Assembly (NCBI GenBank): GCA_951394405.1 | Contig: OX596341.1 | Location: 2,604,001 to 2,668,000 of the forward strand | Length of the DNA: 64,000 nt | Source of the DNA: Coprinellus micaceus | Lineage: Eukaryota > Basidiomycota > Agaricomycetes > Agaricales > Psathyrellaceae | Reading direction: 5' to 3' | Part shown: positions 33,233 through 45,003 of the stretch, one piece after another | Numbering within the stretch: the stretch's first letter is position 1 | Layout of the letters: the number at the start of each line of letters is the position of its first letter | Notes under the pieces: generated by a model | What the model was told of the DNA's origin: nothing | Database searches by the model: none | What the model saw: the letters and a program-made list of their open reading frames with translations, nothing else | Translations under genes and position numbers: made by a program

Positions 33233-33961
33233 ATGGCCCCAGGCCACGTATTCAAGTTTTATAAACCGCCTTACCATAAGGAGAACGTACCTGCTGGCCC
33301 GCAGTCCACCGAGGGCGCGTCAAGCAGCACCAGAGTCAGAGCGTTCAGGAACCTCACTCCGGCGGACCTTGCCCCCAAACAACCCTACGAAACTCCCTTC
33401 AAACTGCCACCCCCGCCACCCCGTGCAATTCCATCCGCTTGCGCCTTTAAGATACACCCTACCTCGACATTATCGGCCAACCCGGTCAAGCTAGGAGACT
33501 GTTCCAACACATCGCCACCCAGGCTCGATGCGAACCCCAGTACCTTCGCCAATCTTACCTCCACCGACGTGGTTCAAGGCTTGCAGAACCCGCCCCCAAA
33601 GAAGTCGTTTGTTAAACATGAAAAGGTCAAGATTGCATGGGCGAGTATCGACGAAGCGAAGGCTTGGATGGGGATGGAGGAGCAAGATAGGGGCTTCAAG
33701 TTCGTGTCGAAGGGATGCAGTCCCCCGCGTGGAGCGGCTGTCGCCTGGACGATGAAGCTTTCTTACGTCTGCTCGCGCGGTGCTTCTGGAGGGAAGAAGG
33801 TTTATGTGAAGAAGACCGACCGGACGACCAAGAAGATATCCCAGAGGGCCACCGGATGCAGGTGTGCCTTGCGACTCACCCTCTATCCTGATCGCGTGGA
33901 AGGAAGCTACATCGCCGCACACAACCATCCTTTAGGCGAAGAAAATGGACAACTTTCTTGA
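33233..33961 (+). CDS. FAR1-like zinc-finger DNA-binding domain protein
   Basis: Single exon, 242 residues, with a textbook start context (CCACCATGG). The first ~135 residues are Pro/Ser-rich. The C-terminal part fits the FAR1/WRKY-GCM1-type fold: a segment DEAKAWMGMEEQDRGFKFVS, then YVCSRGASGGKKVYVKKTDR, TGCRCALRLTLYP and VEGSYIAAHNHPLG. The C ... CxC ... HNH arrangement would bind one zinc. In fungi this domain is best known from MULE-type transposases and proteins derived from them. No transposase domain follows here, so it could be a domesticated DNA-binding domain or a stand-alone regulator. The gene lies between an orphan gene and an F-box gene, with no TIRs seen around it. Confidence 0.75.
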   Translation: MAPGHVFKFYKPPYHKENVPAGPQSTEGASSSTRVRAFRNLTPADLAPKQPYETPFKLPPPPPRAIPSACAFKIHPTSTLSANPVKLGDCSNTSPPRLDANPSTFANLTSTDVVQGLQNPPPKKSFVKHEKVKIAWASIDEAKAWMGMEEQDRGFKFVSKGCSPPRGAAVAWTMKLSYVCSRGASGGKKVYVKKTDRTTKKISQRATGCRCALRLTLYPDRVEGSYIAAHNHPLGEENGQLS

Positions 33962-34187
33962 GGGAAGTAGGCGTGGATCGCCTCAGCGGTACGACTCTTT
34001 ACGATGCGGACGGGATGTACAGTAGGAAGGACGAGCGATGGACCTCGTCAAGGGATTCTGAATTAGTTCGATCGAATACACATAGAAAGCAGAGTGACGA
34101 AGAAAGTAGAGGGGATACTAGGCAGCAGCGAGAGGGCGAACTAAAGCGAGGTTTTGGTGGTAGCGATATCTGCACGCACTGAAGCAC

Positions 34188-35828
34188 CTAGTCTAAAACG
34201 TAGTCCTCCCACACGTTATATCCCTCCTCCCGAAGCTCCCGCAACAGCGGGTGTCCCTTCGGGGGGTGCCCCCTTTGCTGTTGCCTATCTCGCTCGGCCC
34301 TGCGAGCGGGCCCTTGAAGAACTCCTGTCATATATCCAGCCTCGATTGCTCGCTTCTTTCCATCTTGGTTACGCGCCCAGGGCTCAGCCCAGTGCGCGAA
34401 CTTCGACTTGGGATTCACCTGCCCTGACTGGCAGAGATTGGAGATTAGGACGGTTTGCAAATTGTCGATGAAAGGGGGTTGCTTGAGGGCCGTGAGGAAG
34501 TCGCAGGTGAGACGCTGTGCTGCGAGTTCCAAGTGGGTAAGGTGGGTGATTAGGGTCAGGAAGTTGCAGAACGCGGCATCGTCTAGAGTCATCTCGAGTA
34601 GTCTGAGCGTCAATGAACGCAAAAGCACGCCGGAGCGTTGGACCAGCTTGGATAAGGCTTCGAGGACCTCGATTGAACCCGAGACTCCACCCACGTCTGT
34701 GTCGGTTGTATTTTTGTAGTTGAGCGAACGCAGGCCAGGGAGGATGAGCTTATGGACGAGTGCGGTAAGCATGTCGCACTTGATGTCGACCTCGAGGCTG
34801 AGGGAGTGAAGGCGTGGCAAGGTGACGAGGCGCTCAGCTCCGATAACAGCTGGAGCTGGTTCCAGAGCGTCTGTGCGGTTGGGAAGCTCGATGTGAATGG
34901 ATAATTCTTGAAGGACGCGACATTTCCCAAGAATGGGAAGGTAGTCGGCGAAGGAATTGCGAAAGCCGTGCAATTCCAAGGAGGTGAGTTGAGCCCAGGG
35001 AAGTTCCCATTTCAACAGGTTTCCCATGGACATCTCCAAACTGACGTCGCGCAGATTCGGAAACTCCTCGGCTGTCATGACCATACTTGGGATGCCTTCA
35101 TAGGGGTCCCCTGCGCGGACATAGAAGACGAAGCCCTTTCCGACAATGCTTGTGAGGTGAAGGGACTGAAGACTTGCCCAGGCGGCGGCCGGGAGGCGGT
35201 AGCGGGGCTTAAAGACGTCGAACAGGAAGAGGAAGCGGTCGCGTAGATCGGGGTGTAGTTGGATGGACATAGAACGCCACTTCGTCTCTTGGATGAGGCG
35301 CACGAAGCCTAGGGGCGGTTCGTTACACACCGCCATAGAGCCGGCGACATGAGTCAAAACAAGGTCCATGGGTAGGTCGCGACTGTGGGTGATGCGACGT
35401 CGAATCCGGGCGAGTGCCTCCTCCGCTGTGGTGCGGAGGCCTGGAATTTCTGGGGATCGGAAATATTCGTCCTGGAGCAGACTGAGTACATCAGGTTCAT
35501 GAGAGTCGGTGAGGAAGCTGATGAAGACAGAAGTCCAGAGTGCTGGATCGGAGAGCATGGTTTCGTTCCACTGGGACGAGACAAGCCGAATGTTCGTCCG
35601 AAGGCGCTCAGTCCTGTGGTCGAAGCCCTCGGAGGGGAGGGCCTGCTGAAAAATTCCATGAAGAATCTCGGGAGGGAGATCCTTGATCGACGTCGCTCCG
35701 ACGAGCTTCTTTCTCAAGGCGATGAGCTTGTCAAATTTTTTCGTCTTGTCCTGGAACAGAGCCCCCACGTACAGGATCTCTTTCTGGAGAGCCCTGATTT
35801 GGATGTTGAGTTTTTTAAGCGTCACCAT
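34188..35828 (-). CDS. F-box protein with degenerate leucine-rich repeats
   Basis: Single exon, 546 residues. An N-terminal coiled coil (LKKLNIQIRALQKEILYVGA) leads into an F-box (SIKDLPPEILHGIFQQAL ... RTNIRLVSSQWNETMLSDPA, then LWTSVFI). The rest holds irregular LRR-like units, e.g. FPNLRDVSLEMSM, LTSLELHGFRNSF, LQELSIHIEL, LHSLSLEVDIK and LTHLELAAQRL. F-box proteins give substrate specificity to SCF ubiquitin ligases; Agaricomycetes have hundreds of this basidiomycete type. It ends in a basic, charged tail (RRAERDRQQQRGHPPKGHP). A damaged paralogue of its C-terminal half lies about 7 kb away at 27473-28030. Confidence 0.9.
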   Translation of the reverse strand: MVTLKKLNIQIRALQKEILYVGALFQDKTKKFDKLIALRKKLVGATSIKDLPPEILHGIFQQALPSEGFDHRTERLRTNIRLVSSQWNETMLSDPALWTSVFISFLTDSHEPDVLSLLQDEYFRSPEIPGLRTTAEEALARIRRRITHSRDLPMDLVLTHVAGSMAVCNEPPLGFVRLIQETKWRSMSIQLHPDLRDRFLFLFDVFKPRYRLPAAAWASLQSLHLTSIVGKGFVFYVRAGDPYEGIPSMVMTAEEFPNLRDVSLEMSMGNLLKWELPWAQLTSLELHGFRNSFADYLPILGKCRVLQELSIHIELPNRTDALEPAPAVIGAERLVTLPRLHSLSLEVDIKCDMLTALVHKLILPGLRSLNYKNTTDTDVGGVSGSIEVLEALSKLVQRSGVLLRSLTLRLLEMTLDDAAFCNFLTLITHLTHLELAAQRLTCDFLTALKQPPFIDNLQTVLISNLCQSGQVNPKSKFAHWAEPWARNQDGKKRAIEAGYMTGVLQGPARRAERDRQQQRGHPPKGHPLLRELREEGYNVWEDYVLD

Positions 35829-36441
35829 CTTGAATTTCTAAATGTCTGTAAGCACAGTCAGCTCTGGAAACCCAGAGCAGAACGGTAGCAAACCTCTGGG
35901 GAACCCGCCGATACGCTATGGGTGAGAAATACGTGAGAGGTTGAGAGGACGGGAAGGAATGGGAATCGTCGCCGCCATCTTGTGGATTTTATGCTGCAGG
36001 AGCAAGCTTCTTCGGGGTCGAGGCGACGATGACTCGAAGGATGGTGAAGGAAGAAGGAAGAAGGAAGGGAAGGCGACGTCAACCGTGAGCGAAGCCAGGC
36101 ACAAATCGGACTTTGAAAGCCTTCTTTTGGGAAGTCGTCTTTCCCACAGATTTAAGCGCCCAGGGTACGACGGAGGAAACGCCAACGCGCTTAGCATGAC
36201 GGACACAGTTAGCATGCTAACCAGAGGAAATGTCGGTATAAACCATCTGATAGGCAGTGATTTCCGGTGGTGTGACCATATATCTATACAAAGAGCGTGT
36301 ACATAAGTAAGGCGAAGTGGACCTGGGGATATATATTACAAAGGTGTTTGGCCACGGGGACAGGTTAAACGTTCAAACCCTGGAAAACATAATAGAAAAC
36401 AAGATTGGGATCTCCCCCGCCCAAGAAGAATGTCCAAGCGT
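35829..36441. other. intergenic, promoter of F-box gene
   Basis: 613 bp with no supported gene. Confidence 0.5.
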
Positions 36442-38740
36442 CTAAGATCTAGGTTTGCTAGAAGTTGAACCCTTCATATTGTATTCCTCGTCCCCTAGTT
36501 TCTCATTCCGCTCCGAGCCGTCGTCGCTATAGACTGGATGTGGGCGGGTCTGTTCGATCGTGCCGAGCTGCTTCGGGTTGAAGGCAACAGAGCCCTTGGG
36601 AATGAAGGTTGAGGCAAGGACAATCGCGGACGCGACAGTGAAGTGGACACTTCAGAGGAGAGAGGGTTAGCGACTTACAGTGCCGAAAATGACGAGAAAA
36701 ACCTACCCTCCTACGGTGACCAGGGAGTCGTAGATTTTGCCGTTCTTCCTGGTATCAGCGTCAAAGACCGTACCAAGAACAGTGCTCAGCACCGCGTTGA
36801 GAACGATGTAGGTCGCGTAGAGGAAGGCCATCACGGCGCCGAGGGGAGATACACGAGGGTGTTCTGTCGAGATTGAGTCAAATTTCCAATGGCTTAGTCG
36901 AATGTGCACTCACGGTACTCCGCCTGTGAGAGGGTTGACTGAATGTAAGCAGCAAGAGAGACATCACCGGCTGCCCATCCCATGGAAATAGGAATGAAGC
37001 ACCCAGCGATCTTCCATGCCCAGGTCACATGCCCAGTCGAGATCTTGGCGAATGCGGGGAGAACCCAGACAATGTTGAGCTGCGGTGGTTCGTCAGTGTG
37101 AGAGAGGTGTAGTGCAAGTGGTGGTGCCATACTGCTAGGGCATCGAAGCGCAACCAGGGAATTGGGGTTGGGACACGGCTGGACAGCCACAAGACAGCGG
37201 CCGCTCCGAGCAGCTATACGCTAGATGTTAGCTCTGCATTCTCTGTGCAGAAATATATACGCACCTCTCCGAAGTTCGAGCCACCAACAATGATCTGACT
37301 CCAGGCGGAGATTCCCAATACCCTCTTGGAGAATGCGGGGGCGAGGGAGTTCTCCAGGAATCGGTGAAGGTAGAGGGCGATTGAGTAGGCAGGTAGGAGC
37401 CCTGTAAGCATCCACTCGTTTAGGAATTTCGCCATCACTGAGAAACCCAGGTGACTCACAGATGAAACACCTATTTGTAAATATGAGCTTTGCGCCGACC
37501 CAAATACTCTCTGCAAAGTTCAAGAATCCTCTTAGGACCAGGAACAAGTAGTTGGAGGAGGGCTGCTTCGACCTCTCAACGTTGGAAAGTCCGGCCTGCT
37601 CGAGCTCTTCGTCGACGCCGATGTCACTGTTGAAGTTGAGGACGGATATGAAAATCCAGATGACTCCAGCGATGGCGAAGAAGATGGGAGTAAGGAAGAA
37701 GCTGTAGTTATTGCCCCAGCGGCTGATAGCAGAAGAGGAGGCAAATGCTCCGCCTGTCCCGGCGACTTCTGTGAAGAGAATGAGTAAAACCTCGACGTAT
37801 GTAAGCGGTCCACTTGCCATAGAAGATATGCTAATGTCGGAGAAGGGGCGAGTACGGCAATTACTAAATGCTGCGGTGTACTTCCGAGGATCGGGCTTAC
37901 CACAAGAGCATCCATACGACGCAGCTTGTTGACGTTTCCTCCTACGATATCTGCGGGTCTGGGGAATGCAGTTCAGTATGGTTAAATCAAGATTGCACCG
38001 GAAGGGACCCACATAACGCGTCGAATCAACTCGACCATACCATAACAGACACCAGATATAGTCCAGATGAGGAAGATCTGCCACAACCTCAGTCTAGTAC
38101 AAGAGCCGACTTAGGGAATGGCGCTCACGAGATTGGGTGGCCAAGACCCGTACCGCACAGTGTTGGTTTCGGTGTCCTTGAACTTGCCACCTTTCTCCCC
38201 GCAGGTCTCGGTCAGCCCCGGGTTAAGTGAAGGCGTGAACATCACATACCGGTACCCGCGTCGACGATGAGGAGAAGAGCTGTCATTATAGCAAACAGTG
38301 TGATGCCAATCGACAGCACCGTTCTCGTCGGCCACCTCTTGACCAAGGGGGCGATGAGGATGGCACCCACGCACTGGGCCGCTTGATTCAAGCCCTGCGC
38401 GGCACCCACTGCCAGCAAACATTAGAATCCATGTATCTGAAAGATGTCCGGTTAAACTTACGTTTCGTGAAAGCCCTCGCCGCGTTGAACCTGTCCGTGG
38501 CCAGAGTCGTGATTGAACCGTTGAAGAACTCCAGGCCGAGTTTGTAGCACATAATCCCTGCAATGTAGATAGCGCTACCGATTCATTTAGTTTGACTCTC
38601 CATACGTCACTTTCCATTCATAAACTTACATGTTACGCCTCTCCACGGGGGTATAGTCTAACAGAATTGACACTTCAGATCGTAACAAAGGTGAGACGCG
38701 AGAAGCACTCACTGTGCCATGCCTTCACAATGGCGGACAT
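36442..38740 (-). CDS. MFS transporter, fungal family of unknown substrate
   Basis: Fourteen exons: 36442..36649, 36707..36863, 36914..37079, 37133..37213, 37265..37401, 37460..37768, 37818..37830, 37901..37958, 38013..38077, 38129..38190, 38250..38408, 38462..38574, 38630..38657, 38713..38740; 527 residues. About twelve TM segments are present, e.g. IAIYIAGIMCYKLGLEFF, VLSIGITLFAIMTALLLIV, IFLIWTISGVCYGMVELIRR, FFLTPIFFAIAGVIWIFISV and GAVMAFLYATYIVLNAVL. Family motifs include NYTPVERRN at the start, SAWSQIIVGGSNFGELLGA and PISMGWAAGDVSLAAYIQ. Substrate unknown. A 13-nt exon (37818..37830) is followed by an intron with a GC donor (GCAAGT); this is the only way to keep HIFYEVAGTGGAF. The intron at 37402-37459 was set by recovery of CFIWLLPAYSIALY. 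Confidence 0.9.
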
Positions 38741-39371
38741 GATCACGACGAGGAACGCGAGTCGATGATGGAGGCAATAGTTAGGGGGATCCGCAAGGTG
38801 AAAGCCGTGTTCGCGCAGACTTATAATATCATAGCCATCCCGCGTTCTATATCTCTATGACATGCACGTTTGTCCCAATTCAGTTTGTGTAAAGGCGAAG
38901 GGTTAGCGCCAAACCGGGTCGTGTGACATTTGTGCGACCGTTGTGGCACGTTCGTTACGGATGTGGCCAAAAAGCGGCCGCGCTCCTTGTCCCATCACTA
39001 TTCTCCTGCAGTGTATACCGGGATTGTCCACTAAAGCACACCATCTGGCGCTTAATGGAAGGGTTCTTTACACCCCCAATACATAGAAATTAATTGGCGA
39101 TACCAGGAGAAGTTGAGAACAAGAACAAGTGCTGTTAGCTTGATCCCACTTCCCTCCGATGGTGCATACACGTTTCTGAGCGACCAACTGGCTTCAAAAT
39201 ATACGAGCGGCGTCATGACACTCAGGAACAAAATGTGAGGGGTTTTAACATACCGAGTCTAAGCCAAGCCATCAGGAACACGGTTATGGAAGCCGGTTGG
39301 GAACCGACCTCGCGGGGCGGGGGGTGTCAGGGTGTCCATACTTAGAACCTGCAGATTCAATAAAAATAGGA
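38741..39371. other. intergenic
   Basis: Promoter of the MFS gene and 3' flank of NEO1; no gene seen. Confidence 0.5.
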
Positions 39372-42300
39372 TTACAGGAGCTTACTCGAGGCTGCTGGTG
39401 CAACCCTCCGCCTGATGAGTTTGATTATATATAGGGGTATAGTGCTGATAGCCACGATAGCCGCTGTCTTCCAGGCAAAGCCGAGAGAGACGACAAACGT
39501 GAGGTCTGAAGAACAGGAGGAAGAACGAGAACATTTCGCCAGTCAGTGGGTGCTTTATGGAACTTAGAATAGCGCAAAGAGCCCACGTACCAAAATACTC
39601 CGGGAGGAAGGCCATGCTGATGGCATAGAAGAAAAGCGTGACGACTTCAGAGATAATCATGTAGACGTGCCTAGATTGAGTGGACACTTCAGCGTCAAGG
39701 ACATGTGCGTGGGCTTGGCGGACTTACCAGGTAGTGATCTCCAATGCGACCATAATAAGCTCGTTGAGGATCAAAGCCGTGAATGAGATGGATACGATGT
39801 GGAGGAATTCATTCTCAAATAGCACGAGCGACATAATCATGATAGCGGCGCCTAATTCGTCGTCAATTTATAGCGCATATTTTCCCGCGACTGACGGGGT
39901 TTACCTTGGTAAAGGCTTATCATACACCACTGGAAAAACGTTTTGTATGACAGAGATCGACCCTATAGAACGTGGTTAGCGACTGTGGAAGTATAATTGA
40001 ATGAAGTGCTCACCTTAACCAGTTCCTTGTACAGCTCCGGATACAGCAGCGCAAGATCCTCGCTGACATCACGGTCCAGCACCAATGAGAACACAGGGGC
40101 CATAGTGTAGACCGTTGCATATCCAGCCATGAGGTAGCCCTGGTATAGGGCAATGGGGGCGAAATAGAAGATGGCAGAAAATACGGCCTGCATAATGGAA
40201 ATGATCAAGCCACGGTGAATGACGAATTGGGCCAACTTGGCAGATCGACGATATGAGTTACGTCCGTGCCAAAGCAAGAGCTTCGTTAAGTAGCTGAACT
40301 GAGTCACGGAAAAGTCGGCGGCGAGCGACGCTTGCTTTCCTTCCTTCCCGACGATACCGACACCAACGTCCGCTGCTTGAATCATGCTGACGTCGTTTCC
40401 ACCATCTCCAATGCAGCAAACGCGTTTCTTGGTAAATTTCCTGATCAGGCGCGCGACATCGGCCTTCTGGGTTGGTGAACATCGGCACGCGACCACAGCA
40501 GATAGCTTGGTGGAGATCTCAATGAACTCGTTTTGGAATAGGTTGAGGCATAGCTGAAATATGATGGCATCAGACAACGGAGCCTAGGGCCAAACCAAAA
40601 AAATAATCCAACACACCTGCAAGGATTCTCCGTCTATGACGAGGCAACAATCTAGCTTGTTTTGCAAGAAATCGAGTTGGTCTCGAACCTGGTCCGAGGT
40701 CTTGACTGCGGGTGAACGAATTATCAGATGACGAGAGTCGGAAGAAGGGGTGGTCAAAGCACGCACGTTTCGACATTTCGTGGATGTACTGATTCCTGGC
40801 CACCAATTTGGTTGAAATGGCAATACATCTCGCGGTCTCAACCTTATCGCCCGTCAGCATCCAGATCTTGATCCCCGCATTCCTGAGAAGCTCTAGGGTA
40901 GACTTGACATCGTCCTGCAGCTTATCTTCAACACCGGTGAGGCCAAGCAGCTCCAAGTCGTGCTCCAGAAACTCCGTCACAACAGCCGCCATCGCCTCGT
41001 TCCTCCCCTCGAGCTTAATGCTCGCAGCGTGGTGCTGCTTCGCAAATTCGCTGTACAATTGCGAGCTGAGCCTCTTCCTCGCCATCACGAGCGTCCGCAG
41101 ACCTTCCCTAGCCATGTTCGCGGTCTCCTCCTCCAGCCAATCGTTACGCTGAACGATCTTCACCATCACTACGTCCGCACCTTTCTGGAGGAAGGTTATC
41201 TCTCCTGTTTGAGTTTCGCGCACAACGATGCCCATGCGCTTGGATTCGGAGGTAAAGGGGAAGATGTCGAGGATGTCGAAGGTTATTCGTGCCCTAGTCG
41301 GCGTTTGGAGTTCCATCTTGGTTCGATCGCGGAAAACGAGGGTGAGGCCGACAGAGCCAGTCCAATTAACGATCGCGACCTCGTCCGGGGATGAGGCTTG
41401 ATACGTTACAGTACCGTCGTCATTCGTCACCGGTGTAACCTGTTTGTGGCGTGAGCGGTAGATAACGAAATGGACGAAGAGTTGAGCCCACGTTGTGACA
41501 AAGAGCAAGGCTTAACACCACATCTCGAACCCTGGAAGACATGTCTCGACGTCCTCGTGTCGCGAGCTGCGCGCCAGTTGACGTTGAACCTTGTCTTGAT
41601 GAACCTGGGTAAGTTTAGATATGGGTCATGAACGCCGAAGAAGGAAGTTGGCTTACTTTGATCAGCACCGAACGCGACAGCCAGCTGGTGCGCCACCTCG
41701 TCCATCGCATCGGCGCCGTATGACATGGTTCCCATATGCAGTTTCCGCATCTCCATCTCTGCGCAAATTCATGTCAGAGTAATCGATGGAAGAGTGGCGC
41801 AAACATACCATTCTGAGTAAGGGTCCCTGTCTTGTCGCTCAGCAAGTACGTGATTCGCCCCAATTCTTCAGGAAGCGTGCTCGTCCTCACGATAGTGTTC
41901 GGAATTTCGCTGTCGTTCATGATCTGAGAGGCGTACACCGTCTTGCCCATATCCAAGTTGACACGCAAACTGATCGGGATAATGGAGGAGAAGAGGATGA
42001 GGAACCGGACGACGTAGATGTACCAGGGCCCTCGGAAGCCGTTCAGTGCCACAAGTACGAGTGAAAGCGCGAGAGTGACGGCGAAGAGAATCTTGGAAAG
42101 CCTATTGACTTCAAGGTCGAGCAACCCAACTTTGGTCTCAGGATGGCTAGTGTTCATTACTGCGCGCGTTTCCGAACCGGTGTAGATCACGAAGCCAACA
42201 GCTGATCCCGCAGCAAGCACTGTGTTGGACCATAGTACATTCTCCGCCGTCAGAGGGGCAATAGATGGTGGAAGGTTTTGGAGAGGGAGGCCAGAGTGGT

Positions 42301-43454
42301 TAGAGGCGGCTGGAGGTTTGTTCAGAGTGAATGTTCCGACGAATGTATGGATGTCCTTGATTGGTGGGTCAGCGTAGATCTCAGCGTCGAGGGCAGGCAA
42401 GGCTTTTTCCGCCATCTTCTGTGTTTCGGGAACTGCGACGCGCAGCTTCCAGTCGGTCTCTCCGTCCAGTTGGTCTGTTCTGATGAAGCATGTTCCTGAA
42501 GCGTCCGAGGTGCGAAGGAGCACGACGTCTGCGGGTACGCGTTGGTTTTTCTCTAAGTGGATGAGGTCGCCAACGCGGATGGATGACGAGGGAACGGATC
42601 GAGTGTTGGCATGGATATTGAGGTAAGCTTCTTCAGCCGTAGAAGCATCCGAGGAGTACGATTCACGTTGAAGAATGAGGTACCGCTGCGAATTTGCCTC
42701 TTTGTCTCGGAGAAAGCGCTTGTAATCGTCGTAAGCCTCCTTTCCGATCGTCACACACAAGACGAATGCCAGAGGTGCGATGTAGGTCGCAATGAAACCT
42801 GCTGCGCGTCAGAGCTTCGGTCGAACCACGTTGAGTAGACTCACCGATCTTGAGTGCAGGGATGAACTGGGAGAGGGCCACGAGGAGGAAGTACAAGTTG
42901 AAAAAGAACTTGAACTGCTCGTAGAACACGACAGGAAGGAAAGTGAAGACGTTGAACTTTTGGTTTCGAACAATGTTTGGAGGGTATCGTGATTGTAGTC
43001 TTTCTATGAATACGTTAAGTACCACTGCGGCGCGGTCGACGCGAAACTAACCGGGAGGGTGGAAGGGTATCGTTCTGGACTTGTCCTTGGGCGTCGTGCT
43101 CGTTGGGGGAGGTGCTGGTGTTCTCTACAGCACGGGATGAGCACCGCACACGACAATCCGCAATTATCCACTCACTGGGCTGATCCGCTCCTCACTATCT
43201 TCCTCGTCCTCATCGTACTCTCCTCCTCCCAGAAGCCGTTCCCCCTCTTCCTCCTCCGGGTTATCAGCATAACGTCCTCCTGGCCCTGGCCTATTTCTCC
43301 GAGCATTAGCAGCTGCGATGGTCGTGAGTCTGGGCATTGCAGGGTTTGGCGAATGAAGTGCAATCCGCGACTCAGAGTCGCCTGGATCGTCGAGCGGGGT
43401 GTAATCTCCTCGATTCTTGTGTCGTTTTAGCCTTCTAAGAGGAATATCCGACAT
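39372..43454 (-). CDS. NEO1: P4-type ATPase, NEO1 (ATP9) class phospholipid flippase
   Basis: Thirteen exons: 39372..39505, 39591..39670, 39728..39851, 39905..39962, 40014..40553, 40617..40705, 40767..41439, 41492..41604, 41657..41758, 41809..42798, 42845..43003, 43052..43124, 43176..43454; 1137 residues. Phosphorylation motif DKTGTLTQN (Asp492), actuator DGETDWKLR, nucleotide-binding [14 protein letters not shown], hinge [14 protein letters not shown] and [18 protein letters not shown] (about 875). The TM4 motif [12 protein letters not shown] (PISL-R rather than PISL-Y) and the short N- and C-termini identify the NEO1/ATP9 class, which works without a CDC50 subunit. NEO1 flips PE/PS in Golgi and endosomes and is essential in yeast. 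The acidic N-terminal extension ([11 protein letters not shown]) is typical. All splice phases agree. Confidence 0.96.
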
Positions 43455-43987
43455 GAAACTGCGCCGGCCTTCTACATTGACACCATGAGCAACGTAACGC
43501 AATCACGAGTCGATTCAGGAGCGTGCCTGTATTCCTGCCTTCAGCTATCCGTTATTCTTCAGCATACACAAGCCTTCATACAAGCATCCAGGAGTCTTGT
43601 TTAAGTCGGCGGCCGGCGACCTGGACGTCGCGATGGTGGTGGTTCAATGATGAGTTCGGAAATGGTGATGCTCCTTGCTTCCTGACCACCATCATCGCGG
43701 CAGTGACCATAGCTCCGTCGCCGACGTTCCCTCTGGTTTCTGGGATGCGAATGCCCTCGATTCTTACACTCAGAATGTCACCACCTATGCAGGGTCCCTG
43801 AACCTCAGTAGAACAACTCTATTCAATTCGTAACGCAATTGCATGACGGCCGGTCAACATCATCACTCCGCGGTGAACGCCCAGATCGGCGCCTCGTGGG
43901 CGGTATCTTCGTTGGATTTGGGGCCGAGTTCGATGCCAGGCCTGTGAAAGAAGACTTGACCAGATACTTCACCGACCATCATTGCCC
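43455..43987. other. divergent promoter region, NEO1 / GNAT
   Basis: 533 bp. On the minus strand an open stretch (about 43590-43800, reading GDILSVRIEGIRIPETRG) looks protein-like but matches nothing I recognise and has no start; possibly a decayed fragment. Confidence 0.4.
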
Positions 43988-45003
43988 ATGTTTGGGAAGG
44001 GCGGATGGCTAAGGAGAGTCGCCAACCTCGCCGACGCTGCCGCAGCTGAGCAGGACACCCCCAGTCCTCCCCATGTTCGCCTAGCCAGACCAGAGGACCA
44101 CGACCAAATTTTGGACCTCGGGAGGGATGCTTTTCGACACGATCCAGCGTTCCTGTACTTTGTAGGAGTCAAAGAGAAAGAGGTGCGCGACTCCCAATAC
44201 CATTGGTTCTTGATATGTCAACAGTCGTGTTCTCAGCATGTACATAGGTCGTAGAATGCGGGTTAAGTGAAGCCAAAGAAGCACAACTTCGCAGTCTGCT
44301 TGAGGTTCTCTTGAAATCAGTCCTCTATCTTAAGGGACGTATTACCGTCGTTCTCGACCCATCTCAAGACAAGATCCTGGCCGCTGCTTTGTGGCTCCCA
44401 CCGAACAAGCGCATGGAACTGCACCACTTTCGGTTACTGCTCCAGAGTGGCATTCTTGGGATTGTGAAGAACTGGGGTCTGACTACGCTACTGGTAAGCC
44501 AGTGAAGGAACATCATGATATCCCAGGTCCAATGTCCTGACAACCAAGCCTTCTCGTTGCAGAGAACCCGAATCGAATGGCTGGACGCTGCTCACTCCAT
44601 CTTTATTGAGATGTACAAAAAGAAGGGTATCACCAAGGAGTCCGCAGATGATTCTTGGTTCCTTTTATCTGCCATGGTCCACCCGCAAAGCGAGAATCGG
44701 GGTTGTATTCCCCTAATCATGGAAGACGCATTTGCCAACGGGCCAAACGACACCTTTACTCTTGTGGCAACGACGCCCCGATCAAGAGACCAGTACGCAT
44801 GCTTCGGGTACGACATTTTGTCCACATACAAAGTGGGAGAAGGCAAGGTCAACTCTCGCGGCCTACCATCATCGGGAAAGGAAGCAGTGGGCGTGGATTG
44901 TTATGCAATGGTCAAGGTAAGAGTTTCCTCCGCGAAACACCAAACACAGAGAAACTTACAGCTTACCCTCCCGTAGTGGGCACCCGGTCTAACTCTTCTG
45001 TAG
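43988..45003 (+). CDS. GNAT-family N-acetyltransferase-like protein
   Basis: Exons: 43988..44182, 44248..44493, 44563..44916, 44977..45003; 273 residues. Layout follows fungal GNAT proteins: N-terminal VRLARPEDHDQILDLGRDAF ... PAFLYFVGV, a middle part with ITVVLDPSQDKILAAALWLP, and the acyl-CoA region DDSWFLLSAMVHPQSENRGC followed by IPLIMEDAFANGP and TFTLVATTPRSRDQYACFGY. The usual Q/R-x-x-G-x-G/A loop reads ENRGCI, so CoA binding may be altered. Substrate unknown; cytosolic, no signal peptide. The acceptor at 44248 was chosen because it is phase 0 and opens the VVECGLSEAKEAQLRSLLE helix. Confidence 0.82.

Noticed and set aside
37402..37459. Apparent exon AKFLNEWMLTG in the MFS gene
   Set aside because: Including it breaks the frame with the upstream exon; splicing it out with GTGAGT...TTACAG restores FIWLLPAYSIALY, the family motif.
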